Source: Palsa-504 sp963756575
GTDB taxonomy: Bacteria > Actinomycetota > Actinomycetes > Streptosporangiales > Streptosporangiaceae
DNA length: 64,000 nt
Reading direction: 5' to 3'
Assembly (NCBI GenBank): GCA_963756575.1
Contig: CAVWOM010000008.1
Span: 372,001-436,000, forward strand
Below the pieces are notes generated by a model. It did not search any database. It saw nothing but the letters and a program-made list of their open reading frames with translations, and had not been told where the DNA came from. Positions 8,077 to 16,063 of the stretch are shown one piece after another. Each line of letters starts with the position of its first letter. The first letter of the stretch is position 1. A program made the translations under genes and the position numbers.

Positions 8077-8529
8077 ATGCAGCAACTGACGACCGAACCC
8101 GCCCTGCCCCTGGACACCGCCAGCATGCCCTGGATACCGACCGGCACGGGCAAGTCCTTCCGGCCGCTGCGCTTCACCGCCGACGGCTGGTCGGAGCTGA
8201 TGCGCCTGGAGCCGGGCAGCGTGGTGCCCCTGCACCGGCATACCGGCGAGCTGCACGCCTTCAACATCAGCGGCACCCGCGAGATCCTGGGGACGGGCGA
8301 GCTCGTCGGGCCCGGCAGCTACGTCTACGAGCCCGCCGGGACCGTCGACACCTGGGGCGCGACCGCGGACGGGCCCTGCGTCATCCACCTCAAGGCCACC
8401 GGGGTCATCGAGTATCTCGGGCCCGACGGCCAGGTCACCGAGACCATCTCCGCGGCCAGCCAGCGTGCCATCTACCTGGACTGGTGCCAGCGCGAAGGCG
8501 TTACTCCCGACCCGCGGATCCTCGGCTGA
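8077..8529 (+). CDS. Cupin protein, 2,4'-dihydroxyacetophenone dioxygenase-like
   Basis: A 150-residue single-domain cupin. PGSVVPLHRHTGELHAF carries the first metal-binding motif (His-X-His and Glu) and YVYEPAGTVDTW the second half, with Asp in place of the usual final His. The layout Trp-x-Pro...FRPLRF followed by a HRHTGELH motif resembles 2,4'-dihydroxyacetophenone dioxygenase-family cupins, which cleave C-C bonds with Fe(II). TAGCGT at 8065-8070 sits six bases before the ATG, so the mRNA may be leaderless. It precedes an oxidoreductase by 30 bases and may be cotranscribed with it. Catalytic activity is inferred only from the family. Confidence 0.75.
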   Translation: MQQLTTEPALPLDTASMPWIPTGTGKSFRPLRFTADGWSELMRLEPGSVVPLHRHTGELHAFNISGTREILGTGELVGPGSYVYEPAGTVDTWGATADGPCVIHLKATGVIEYLGPDGQVTETISAASQRAIYLDWCQREGVTPDPRILG

Positions 8530-8559
8530 ATCACGCTACTACTTCAGGAGGCAGCTTCG

Positions 8560-9480
8560 ATGAACAGCCCTGACGGCACCATGCGCGCTATGCGCGCCTC
8601 GGCTAGCGATCCGGCCACCCTGAGCCTGGACGAGGTGCCCATCCCGCAGCCCGGGCCGGGTGAGGTGCTGGTGCGGGTCGCGGCGACCGCGGTTACCGCC
8701 CAGGAGCTGACCTGGCCGGAACACTGGCCGGTCATTCCCTGCCACGACCTGTCCGGCGTGGTGGCCGGCTCGGGGACCGGCGGCACGGGCCTGCCGGATG
8801 GCACCGAGGTGTTCGGGCTGATCGGCTTCGACCGCCCGGGCGCCGCCGCCGAGTACGTCACCGTCCCCGCCGCTGACCTGGCCGCCAAGCCGGCCGGCGT
8901 CGACCACGTGGCCGCGGCGGCCATCCCGCTGGGCGGCCTGACCGCCTGGCAGGCCCTGCACGACCACGCGGACCTGCAGCCCGGCCAGCACGTGCTGGTC
9001 CACGGCGGGGCCGGCGGCGTCGGCGCCTACGCGGTCCAGGTCGCGGTGGCCCTCGGCGCCCGGGTCACGGCCACCGCCTCGGCCCGCGACGCCGCGTACG
9101 TCGCCGATCTCGGCGCGCACCAGGTCATCGACTACAAGGGCCGGTTCGAGGACGAGGTCCGCGACGTCAACGTGGTCGTCGACCCGGTCGGGGGTGACAC
9201 GATGGCCCGGTCCTGGCCGGTGCTGCGGGCCGGCGGCATCCTGGTCGCGATCGCCGATGAGGCGCCGAAGGACCAGGGCGGCCGGGACGACGTGCGGAGC
9301 GTGTACTTCGTGGTCGAGCCCAGCGGGGCGCAGCTCGGCGAGCTGGCCGAGCTCGTCGACGACGGGAAGCTGCGGGCAGCCGTCAGCGCGACGTTCGGCC
9401 TGGCCGACCTGCGCGAGGCGTTCGCCGCCCAGCAGCGCCGCAGCCACCCCGGCAAGATCGTGGTGACGGTCGCGGGCTAG
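8560..9480 (+). CDS. NADP-dependent MDR-family oxidoreductase (quinone oxidoreductase-like)
   Basis: A 306-residue medium-chain dehydrogenase without structural or catalytic zinc ligands. The cofactor site is HGGAGGVGAYAVQVAVALGA, and the GroES-like N-terminal domain carries LSLDEVPIPQPGPGEVLVRV. AGGAGG lies ten bases before the ATG. The family reduces quinones or enones with NADPH. It follows the cupin gene in the same direction, so the pair may act on one aromatic or carbonyl substrate, though nothing in the sequence identifies it. A block of GC-rich tandem repeats and a hairpin follow the stop. Confidence 0.85.
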   Translation: MNSPDGTMRAMRASASDPATLSLDEVPIPQPGPGEVLVRVAATAVTAQELTWPEHWPVIPCHDLSGVVAGSGTGGTGLPDGTEVFGLIGFDRPGAAAEYVTVPAADLAAKPAGVDHVAAAAIPLGGLTAWQALHDHADLQPGQHVLVHGGAGGVGAYAVQVAVALGARVTATASARDAAYVADLGAHQVIDYKGRFEDEVRDVNVVVDPVGGDTMARSWPVLRAGGILVAIADEAPKDQGGRDDVRSVYFVVEPSGAQLGELAELVDDGKLRAAVSATFGLADLREAFAAQQRRSHPGKIVVTVAG

Positions 9481-9487
9481 CCTCCGG

Positions 9488-9549
9488 CCCGCACGGCGGC
9501 CCGCCCGCACGGCGGCCCGCCCGCACGGCGGCCCGCCCGCACGGCGGCG
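9488..9549. repeat. 16-bp GC-rich tandem repeat, about four units
   Basis: The unit CCCGCACGGCGGCCCG is repeated with a period of 16 from 9488, the last copy incomplete. It begins eight bases after the oxidoreductase stop and runs up to the hairpin at 9557. No coding frame is evident. Confidence 0.8.
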
Positions 9550-9556
9550 CGACGAG

Positions 9557-9610
9557 GCATGAAACCGGGCTGCCAGTGCGTTCTGGCGGGCTGAATCCCG
9601 GGTTTCATGC
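9557..9610. repeat. Dispersed hairpin element, copy A
   Basis: GCATGAAACC (9557-9566) is exactly complementary to GGTTTCATGC (9601-9610), and an inner stem GCCAG/CTGGC sits at 9572-9576 and 9583-9587. The same architecture, with the same ATGAAAC...GTTTCAT ends and similar length, recurs at 23996-24047. It lies between two co-oriented genes and could be a terminator or a mobile palindromic repeat. Confidence 0.7.
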
Positions 9611-9681
9611 TGTCGCGGCCAGGTTAGCGCCCGCCTAGGGCGGCCCGGCTAAATGTCGGTGGCCGGGCTTAGTGTCGGATT

Positions 9682-10116
9682 ATGGCGGGTAACAGGTTGT
9701 CGGTGCACGATCGTGAGCAGTTCCTGGCCGAGCCGCACATCGCGGCCTTGTCGGTGGCGGACGGACCGGGCCGGGGGCCGCTGACCGTGCCGATCTGGTA
9801 CCAGTACCAGCCCGGGGCCGAGGTGTGGATCCTGACCGAGTCCACCTCGCACAAGGCGGCCCTGATCGAGGCGGCCGGGCGGTTCACCCTGATGGTCGAC
9901 CGGCTCACACCGACGACCCGGTACGTGTCTGTGGAGGGGCCGGTCACGCGTACCGTCCCGGGCACCGATGCGCTGCGGCGGGAGATCGCCGAGCGCTATC
10001 TGCCGCCGGACCAGGCTAAGGCGTATCTCGAGCTCGCCGAGGCCGAGTTCGACCCGGAGATCGCCATCTACCTGCGTCCGGAACGCTGGCTGTCGTCGGA
10101 TCTCGGCCCGGCCTGA
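9682..10116 (+). CDS. PPOX-class (pyridoxamine 5'-phosphate oxidase fold) flavin/F420-binding protein
   Basis: A 144-residue split-barrel protein. FLAEPHIAALSVADG, TVPIWYQYQPGAEVWILT and the Lys in SHKAALIEAAGRFTLMVD follow the pattern of the actinobacterial PPOX-class family, whose members bind FMN, F420 or heme and often act as F420H2-dependent reductases. TAGTGT at 9670-9675 lies six bases before the ATG, suggesting a leaderless transcript. It stands alone between the hairpin element and a decayed mutase fragment. The specific cofactor cannot be decided. Confidence 0.82.
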   Translation: MAGNRLSVHDREQFLAEPHIAALSVADGPGRGPLTVPIWYQYQPGAEVWILTESTSHKAALIEAAGRFTLMVDRLTPTTRYVSVEGPVTRTVPGTDALRREIAERYLPPDQAKAYLELAEAEFDPEIAIYLRPERWLSSDLGPA

Positions 10117-10137
10117 GGCTAGCCGCCGGCCGGTCCG

Positions 10138-10369
10138 GTGGAGCTCGCGCGGGCCACCGAGGCGGAAAAGCCGTCCCAGCTCGAGCGGCTGGCCGGCTTC
10201 CACGCCGGCACGCGGACACCGCTCCGGCGGCGATCGCCCAGCTGCCGGACGCCGCCACCAGCGGCGGCAACGTCTTCGCCGCCCTGATGGACGCCGTCCG
10301 GCACTGCTCGCTCGGCCAGATCAGCGACGCCTTCTTCGAGGCCGGGGCCAGTACCGGCGTAACGTGTGA
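10138..10369 (+). pseudogene. Remnant of an acyl-CoA (methylmalonyl-CoA type) mutase large subunit, C-terminal end
   Basis: Pieces of a mutase tail appear in three frames: ELARATEAEKPSQLERLAGFHA, then AIAQLPDAATSGGNVFAALMDAVRHCSLGQISDAFFEAG, then GQYRRNV and a stop. In intact enzymes these are continuous at the end of the substrate-binding TIM-barrel domain. At least two frameshifts and loss of the preceding 400 or more residues make it non-functional. These enzymes use adenosylcobalamin, and the fragment sits at the edge of the cobalamin cluster, perhaps what is left of a former B12-dependent gene there. Confidence 0.7.
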
Positions 10370-10387
10370 GCCGACCGAAGGGACCTT

Positions 10388-11170
10388 ATGCCGACGTTGC
10401 GCGATGACCTCGGGCATCCGGTCAGCCTGACCGAGCCGCCGCAGCGCATCGTCTCGCTGGTCCCGTCCCTGACCGAGGCTCTCGCCGTGACCGTCCCCGG
10501 CCGGCTGGCAGGCGCCACCGACTGGTGCACCCACCCGGCAGGCCTCGATGTCCCGCGGGTCCGCGGCACGAAGAACCCCGACCGGGCCGCCATCGCCGCG
10601 CTGTGCCCGGACCTCGTCGTGGCCAATCGCGAGGAGAACCGGCGGTACGACGTCGAGCACCTGCGGGCGGCCGGGATCCCCGTGTGGGTCACCGAGATCG
10701 AGACGGTCGACGCCGCCCTGCGCTCGCTGCGCCGGCTGTTCACCGACGTCTTGTCCGTCCCCGAGCCCGGATGGATCCGCTCGGCGGCCAGCGAGTGGTC
10801 AGGACCGCCTGCGCTCCCGGCCCGGCGCGCCGTCGTCCCCATCTGGCGCGACCCCTGGATGGTGGTCGGGGCCCGCACCTTCGCCGGCGACATGATCACC
10901 CGGCTGGGCCTGACGCACGTATTCGCCGGTTCCCCGGACCGCTACCCCCGGCACGAGCTGGCCAGCCTGGCGGTCGCGGGCGCCGAGCTCGTCGTGCTGC
11001 CCGACGAGCCTTATCGCTTCACCGCCGGCGACGGGCCCGAGGCCTTCCCCGGCATCGCGGCGGCGCTCGTCTCCGGCCGGAGCCTGACCTGGTACGGCCC
11101 CTCGCTGACCACCGCCCGGGCTGAGCTGACCGCATCCATCCAGGCCGCCCTCGGCCGGGACCCAGGGTGA
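10388..11170 (+). CDS. Cobalamin/metal-chelate-binding BtuF-like protein without signal peptide
   Basis: A 260-residue helical-backbone metal receptor domain: RIVSLVPSLTEAL at the start, VRGTKNPDRAAIAALCPDLVVANREENR in the first lobe and GDMITRLGLTHVFA in the second. BtuF-type proteins bind vitamin B12 or siderophores outside the membrane, but this one begins MPTLRDDLGHP with no signal peptide or lipobox, so it appears cytoplasmic. Its TGA overlaps the GTG of the next gene (FhuF-like) by four bases, and cobQ follows. A role in handling or sensing corrinoids in the cytoplasm is inferred from the neighbours. Confidence 0.82.
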   Translation: MPTLRDDLGHPVSLTEPPQRIVSLVPSLTEALAVTVPGRLAGATDWCTHPAGLDVPRVRGTKNPDRAAIAALCPDLVVANREENRRYDVEHLRAAGIPVWVTEIETVDAALRSLRRLFTDVLSVPEPGWIRSAASEWSGPPALPARRAVVPIWRDPWMVVGARTFAGDMITRLGLTHVFAGSPDRYPRHELASLAVAGAELVVLPDEPYRFTAGDGPEAFPGIAAALVSGRSLTWYGPSLTTARAELTASIQAALGRDPG

Positions 11171-12018
11171 CCTTCAGGCCGGGACCGGCGGCCGAAATGC
11201 CGGGACCAGCGGCCGACGTGGACGCGGCCGGGGCGCTCGCCGTGGCGGCCGGCGCCGGGCCGTATTTCGCCATCGAGCCGCGGGCCGAGGGCGGGGGCTG
11301 GCGGCCGGCCAGCCTGCTGGCCGGCGATCCGGCGATGCTGACCGACCGGGTGACGCACGCCCGGGGGGTCATCGCCGGCCGGGCCGGCCTCGCGCCCGCG
11401 GAGGTGGCCGAACGCGTGGCCGCCTCGATCGTCTTCCTGGGACTGGCCTCGCGCCTGGTGTCGCCGTCGCTGGGCGCGGCCGTGCTCGGCGGCGTGGTCC
11501 CGCACCTGACCCTGGACAACCTGTGGTGGCGTCCGGTCGAGGGCGGCCCGGTGCCGCTGGCGGTCATGGGGTCCGGCCCGGTCACCGGGCGGGAGATCAG
11601 CGACCAGCGGCCCGACGACGCGGCCAGGCTGCTATCGGAGCAATGCGTCCAGGGCCTGGCCGGGCCGGTGGCCCGCGCCTTCCAGGGCTTGTTCCGCCTC
11701 TCGCCGCTGGTGCTGCGGGGCAACATCGCATCCGCGCTGGCGGGTGCCGCCGGGATGCTGGCCGGGAGCTTCCCGGACCGGGCCGAAACCGCGGCCCAGC
11801 TGACGGCCCGGATGCTCGCCCTCGAACCGCTGCGGGGCGCCGGGGAGCTCGTGCAGCCGGACGCCTCGCAGCCGCGGCGTTTCCTGGTCCGCCGCAGCTG
11901 CTGCCTGTTCTACCGGATTCCGGGCGGCGGGACCTGCGGTGACTGCGTGCTGACCCCGGAAGACGTCAGGCGCCGGCAGTGGCAGGCGGCCCTCGGCCGC
12001 CAGCCGGCCGGCGGGTAG
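11167..12018 (+). CDS. FhuF-like (2Fe-2S) iron reductase family protein
   Basis: A 283-residue protein whose C-terminus carries RRSCCLFYRIPGGGTCGDC, the Cys-Cys...Cys-x-x-Cys pattern that holds a 2Fe-2S cluster in the ferric-siderophore reductase FhuF. The N-terminal 200 residues are mostly helical and variable, as in that family. The GTG start overlaps the BtuF-like gene by four bases, and cobQ begins 10 bases after its stop, so the three are probably one transcript. In this setting it may reduce a metal chelate or a corrinoid rather than a siderophore; that is inference. Confidence 0.8.
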   Translation: MTFRPGPAAEMPGPAADVDAAGALAVAAGAGPYFAIEPRAEGGGWRPASLLAGDPAMLTDRVTHARGVIAGRAGLAPAEVAERVAASIVFLGLASRLVSPSLGAAVLGGVVPHLTLDNLWWRPVEGGPVPLAVMGSGPVTGREISDQRPDDAARLLSEQCVQGLAGPVARAFQGLFRLSPLVLRGNIASALAGAAGMLAGSFPDRAETAAQLTARMLALEPLRGAGELVQPDASQPRRFLVRRSCCLFYRIPGGGTCGDCVLTPEDVRRRQWQAALGRQPAGG

Positions 12019-12028
12019 CCTCCATACC

Positions 12029-13534
12029 GTGAAGGGAGCGCTGCTGGTCGCCGGCACGCACAGCGACGTCGGCAAGACGGCCATCACGGCCGGGCTGTGC
12101 CGGTGGCTGGTCCGGGAGGGCGTGCGGGTCGCTCCGTTCAAGGCCCAGAACATGGCGCTGAACAGCATGGTCACCGCCGAGGGGGCGGAGATCGGCCGCG
12201 CCCAGGCCATGCAGGCGGCCGCGGCCCGGATCGCGCCGACGCACCTGATGAACCCGGTCCTGCTGAAACCCGCCAGCGACCGGCGGTCCCAGGTGATCGT
12301 GCTCGGCCGGCCCTGGCGCGACGCCGACGCGCACACCTACCAGCAGCTCAAGCCGGAGCTGCTGGATATCGTCCTGGACAGCCTGGCCACCTTGCGGGCC
12401 AGCTACAACGTGGTCATCTGCGAGGGCGCGGGCAGCCCGGCCGAGATCAACCTGCGGGCCGGGGACATCACCAACATGGGGCTGGCGCGGGCGGCGGACC
12501 TTCCGGTCCTGATCGCCGGCGACATCGACCGGGGCGGCGTGTTCGCCTCGCTCCTCGGCACCCTCGCCCTGCTCGAGCCCGCGGACCAGCGGCACGTCGT
12601 CGGCTACCTGATCAACAAGTTCCGCGGCGACCACGCCATCTTGAAGCCCGGCCTGGACTGGCTGTCCGAGCTCACCGGACGGCCGTGCGCGGGCGTCCTG
12701 TCCTGGTTGCCCGGCGCCTGGCCCGACGGCGAGGACAGCATGCGGCTGGAGCAGGGCCAGCCGTGGACGACACATGACGCCGCGGACCAGGCGCTGCGGA
12801 TCGCCGTGATCCACTTTCCCCGGCTGTCGAACTACACTGACATCGATCCTCTGGCCTGCGAGCCGGGCGTGCTGGTGCGCCTGGCCAAGCAGCCTGAGGA
12901 CATCGCCGACGCGGATCTCGTCATCCTGCCGGGTACCCGCGCGACCGTGCACGACCTGCAGTGGATGCGCGACCGCGGCCTGGCCGAGGCGGTCGGCCGC
13001 CGCGCCCGCCAGGGCCTGCCGGTCATCGGCCTGTGCGGCGGCTACCAGATGCTCGGCGGCCGCATCGCCGACGGCGTGGAAAACGAGATCGCCGAGGCGC
13101 CGGGACTCGGGCTGCTGCCGGTCACGACGCAGTTCACCCGGGCCAAGACGCTGCGGCAGTCCCGCGGCAGCGTGCGCGGGATGCCGGTACACGGCTACGA
13201 GATCCACCACGGGCAGGCCCAGGCGGACGGCGGCGAGCCGCTGATCATCACCGAGGACGGAGCCGGGGAAGGGTGCGTGGCCGGACCGGTCAGCGGCACG
13301 TCCTGGCACGGGATATTCGAGAACGACGACTTCCGCCGGGCCTTCCTGACCGAGGTCGCCCGCCAGACGGGCCGCCGGTGGACCCCGGCCCAGGTGTGCT
13401 TCGCGCAGGTGCGCGAAAACTGGCTCGACGCGCTGGGCGACCTGGTGGCCGACGGGCTCGACACCGCCCTGGTCCGCCGGCTGATCAGCGACGGGGTGCC
13501 CGACGGCCTGCCCAGCCTGCGGGTGAGCCGGTGA
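12029..13534 (+). CDS. cobQ: Cobyric acid synthase
   Basis: A 501-residue glutamine-dependent amidotransferase that amidates four side chains of adenosylcobyrinate a,c-diamide with ATP. The N-terminal dethiobiotin-synthetase-like domain has the P-loop GTHSDVGKTA (residues 8-17), PFKAQNMALNS and NPVLLKP. The C-terminal class I glutaminase domain has the nucleophile Cys near residue 335 in VIGLCGGYQMLGG and the His in SWHGIFEND. Length is normal. The GTG start lies 10 bases after the FhuF-like gene and the stop overlaps cobF, so it belongs to one cobalamin operon. No riboswitch is seen in front of this operon. Confidence 0.97.
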   Translation: MKGALLVAGTHSDVGKTAITAGLCRWLVREGVRVAPFKAQNMALNSMVTAEGAEIGRAQAMQAAAARIAPTHLMNPVLLKPASDRRSQVIVLGRPWRDADAHTYQQLKPELLDIVLDSLATLRASYNVVICEGAGSPAEINLRAGDITNMGLARAADLPVLIAGDIDRGGVFASLLGTLALLEPADQRHVVGYLINKFRGDHAILKPGLDWLSELTGRPCAGVLSWLPGAWPDGEDSMRLEQGQPWTTHDAADQALRIAVIHFPRLSNYTDIDPLACEPGVLVRLAKQPEDIADADLVILPGTRATVHDLQWMRDRGLAEAVGRRARQGLPVIGLCGGYQMLGGRIADGVENEIAEAPGLGLLPVTTQFTRAKTLRQSRGSVRGMPVHGYEIHHGQAQADGGEPLIITEDGAGEGCVAGPVSGTSWHGIFENDDFRRAFLTEVARQTGRRWTPAQVCFAQVRENWLDALGDLVADGLDTALVRRLISDGVPDGLPSLRVSR

Positions 13535-14292
13535 GAACGGTTTCCGTGATCGGGATCGGGGCCGGGAATCCCGAGCACATCACCGTCCAGGCGATCAACG
13601 CGCTCAATGCCGTCAACGTCGTCTTCATGGTGGACAAGGGTGACGTGAAGCGCGAACTCACCGACCTGCGCCGGACCATCTGCGAACGGTACATCACCGG
13701 CTCGTCCTACCGGATCGTGACGATGGCCGACCCGGACCGCGATCGGGGCGCGGCCGCCTACGAGCCAGCCGTCGATGACTGGCGCACCCGGCGCGCGGCG
13801 ATCTACGAGCGGCTGATCGCCGGCGAGCTCGGCGAGCAGGACCACGGCGCGTTCCTCGCCTGGGGCGACCCCGCGATCTACGACAGCACCGTGCACATCC
13901 TCGACGAGGTGCTGGCCTGGGGCGCGGTCACCTTCGAGCTGCAGGTCATCCCCGGCATCAGCAGCGTCCAGGCCCTGGCCGCCGGGCACAAGACCAGCCT
14001 GACCCGAACGGGGCGGCCGGTCCACATCACCACCGGGCGGCTGCTGGCCCGTGGTTTTCCCGCCAACGCCGACAACGTGGTCGTGATGCTGGACAGCGGG
14101 GGAGCCTTCGCCGACGTGGATGGCGACCTGGACATCTTCTGGGGCGCCTACCTCGGCAGCGAGGACGAGATCCTGATCTCCGGCCGGGTAGCGGAAGTCG
14201 GGCCGGAAATCACGGCCGCACGGGCGGCCGCCCGTGACCGCCACGGCTGGATCATGGATACCTACCTGCTCAGGCGGCCGGACCGCAGGTGA
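13531..14292 (+). CDS. cobF: Precorrin-6A synthase (deacetylating)
   Basis: A 253-residue tetrapyrrole methyltransferase. VSVIGIGAGNPEHITVQAINAL is the N-terminal strand and GxGxGxP-type region, FLAWGDPAIYDST the second motif and VIPGISSVQALAA the third, matching CobF. CobF methylates C1 of precorrin-5 and releases acetate in the aerobic pathway, so this operon follows the oxygen-dependent route at least in this step. GTG 13531 overlaps the cobQ stop by four bases; a longer in-frame extension upstream is antisense-like sequence within cobQ and is rejected. The cobK gene overlaps its stop by four bases. Confidence 0.93.
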   Translation: MRTVSVIGIGAGNPEHITVQAINALNAVNVVFMVDKGDVKRELTDLRRTICERYITGSSYRIVTMADPDRDRGAAAYEPAVDDWRTRRAAIYERLIAGELGEQDHGAFLAWGDPAIYDSTVHILDEVLAWGAVTFELQVIPGISSVQALAAGHKTSLTRTGRPVHITTGRLLARGFPANADNVVVMLDSGGAFADVDGDLDIFWGAYLGSEDEILISGRVAEVGPEITAARAAARDRHGWIMDTYLLRRPDRR

Positions 14293-15101
14293 GGCGGACC
14301 ACTGTCCTGATCCTCGGCGGCACCGCGGAGGCCCGGGAGCTAGCCGCCCGGCTGGCCGCCCGGCCGGACCTGCGCGTGATCTCCTCGCTGGCCGGCCGGA
14401 CCGCCGATCCGGCGCTACCGGCCGGCGAGGTGCGGATCGGCGGTTTCAGCGGCGCCGACGGGCTGGCCGGCTGGCTGGCGGCCGAGCGGGTCGCGGCCGT
14501 GGTCGACGCCACCCACCCGTTCGCGCAGGCCATCAGCGCCCACGCCGCCCTCGCCTGCGCGCGATCGCGGCTGCCGCTGCTGCGGCTGCTGCGGCCGCCG
14601 TGGACCGCCCGCCCGGGTGACGACTGGCGCGAGGTCAGCTCGCTGGCGGCCGCTGCGGAGCGGCTGCCGTCCGCGGGACGGCGGGCGTTCCTCACCACCG
14701 GCAAGCAGGGGCTGGCCGCCTTCGCGGCGCTGGACCAGACGTGGTTCCTGATCCGCTGCGCCAGCCCGCCGGACGGCCCGCTGCCCGCCGCCCGCCGCGT
14801 CATCGTCACCCGGGAACCCGGCAACGCCGGCGCCGAGCGCGCGCTCATGACCCGGCACCGGATCGACGTGCTGGTCACCAAGAACAGCGGCGGGGCGCTG
14901 ACGGCCGGCAAGCTCCAGGCCGCGCGAGAACTCGGCCTGCCGGTCATCATGATCCGCCGCCCGCCGCCAGAGGATGTTCCGGCCTGCGCGTCACCCGGTG
15001 ATGCCGTGAGCTGGCTGGAGCACCGGTGGTTAATCTGCGGGGACAAGGGGATCGGGGATTCATGGTTGCCGTTCTGCTTCTCGTGGTCAGCTTCGCCGTG
15101 A
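14289..15101 (+). CDS. cobK: Precorrin-6A reductase
   Basis: A 270-residue CobK/CbiJ reductase. The Rossmann-like N-terminus is TTVLILGGTAEARELA, followed by AAVVDATHPFAQAISAHA and the C-terminal DVLVTKNSGGALTAGKLQAARELGLPV, all typical. It reduces precorrin-6A (or cobalt-precorrin-6A) at a macrocycle double bond with NADPH. GTG 14289 overlaps the cobF stop by four bases. The last 40 bases overlap the start of the cation exchanger gene, and its C-terminal tail (after AVSWLEHRW) looks like run-on sequence beyond the usual family end. Confidence 0.92.
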   Translation: MRRTTVLILGGTAEARELAARLAARPDLRVISSLAGRTADPALPAGEVRIGGFSGADGLAGWLAAERVAAVVDATHPFAQAISAHAALACARSRLPLLRLLRPPWTARPGDDWREVSSLAAAAERLPSAGRRAFLTTGKQGLAAFAALDQTWFLIRCASPPDGPLPAARRVIVTREPGNAGAERALMTRHRIDVLVTKNSGGALTAGKLQAARELGLPVIMIRRPPPEDVPACASPGDAVSWLEHRWLICGDKGIGDSWLPFCFSWSASP

Positions 15102-16057
15102 TGGTGACCGGCGCGGTGGTGTTCACCAACGCCGTCGAGTGGGCGGGCACCCGGCTTCACCTCGGCCACGGCGCGGTCGGCAGCGTGCTGGCCGCCGTGG
15201 CCACCGCGATGCCGGAATCGCTGATCCCGGTCATCGCCGTCATCACCCAGGGCCGGCAGGCCGGGCCGGTCGCGATCGGCGCCATCGTCGGGGCGCCGTT
15301 CCTGCTGGCCACCGTGGCCATGGCGGTATGCGGGGCCGCCGCCCTCATCTACCGGACCCGGCGGCCAGCCGCGCGGCTGCAGCCCGACCGCAGCGCCACG
15401 TCCCGGGACCTGTACGTCGTCCTGGGGGCGTTGCCGCTCGCCATCGTCATCGGGCTGTCCGGCGCGTTCCCCTTGCGCCTGGCCGGCGCGGCGGTGCTGG
15501 TGGCCGGGTACGCGGTGCTCGTCTGGAAGACGATCGTCCAGGGCAGGCAGGAAGGCAGCGCGGAAGAGCCGGCCCCCCTGTACTTCGACACCACCAAGGA
15601 CGACCCGCCGAGCACGTTCCAGCTCCTGGCCCAGATCCTCGTCAGCATCGGCATGCTCGTCGGCGCGGCGGAGCTGTTCGTGAGCAACGTCGAGCACCTG
15701 GCGACCGGGCTCGGCGTCGATCCGCTGATCCTGACGCTGGTGATCGCGCCGCTGGCCACCGAGCTCCCGGAGACGCTCAACAGCGTGATCTGGATCCGCC
15801 AGGGCAAGGACACCCTCGCCCTGGGCAACATCACCGGCGCCATGGTCCTGCAGTCGATGCCGCTGATGGCCTTCGGCATGGTGTTCACCGACTGGCGGCT
15901 GACCGCTCCCGCGCTGGCGGCCATGATCGCCGCGCTGGCCGGCACGGCGCTCAGCCTGCTCGCCGTGCTGCGCGCCCGCGGCTGGTCGGCGCCGTTCGCC
16001 GGCTGGTCGGCTGGTCTGTACCTCGGCGGGATCGCCGCGATCCTGGCCGCGATCTGA
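15062..16057 (+). CDS. Sodium/calcium exchanger (CaCA) family cation antiporter
   Basis: A 331-residue membrane protein with about ten segments and the two inverted alpha repeats of the CaCA family: ATAMPESLIPVIAVITQG in the first and LATELPETLNSVIWIRQGK followed by ALGNITGAMVLQSMP in the second. The paired Pro-Glu motifs hold the transported cation. ATG 15062 has a purine-rich GGGGAT just upstream and lies inside the end of cobK, so translation is coupled to the cobalamin operon. Family members exchange Ca2+ or other cations for Na+ or H+. The position raises the possibility of Co2+ transport, which sequence alone cannot show. Confidence 0.85.
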   Translation: MVAVLLLVVSFAVMVTGAVVFTNAVEWAGTRLHLGHGAVGSVLAAVATAMPESLIPVIAVITQGRQAGPVAIGAIVGAPFLLATVAMAVCGAAALIYRTRRPAARLQPDRSATSRDLYVVLGALPLAIVIGLSGAFPLRLAGAAVLVAGYAVLVWKTIVQGRQEGSAEEPAPLYFDTTKDDPPSTFQLLAQILVSIGMLVGAAELFVSNVEHLATGLGVDPLILTLVIAPLATELPETLNSVIWIRQGKDTLALGNITGAMVLQSMPLMAFGMVFTDWRLTAPALAAMIAALAGTALSLLAVLRARGWSAPFAGWSAGLYLGGIAAILAAI

Positions 16058-16063
16058 CCTGGC

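Noticed and set aside
12961..13530. Upstream extension of the cobF frame inside cobQ
   Set aside because: The methyltransferase homology starts exactly at GTG 13531; upstream residues are Arg/Gly-rich shadow translation of cobQ.
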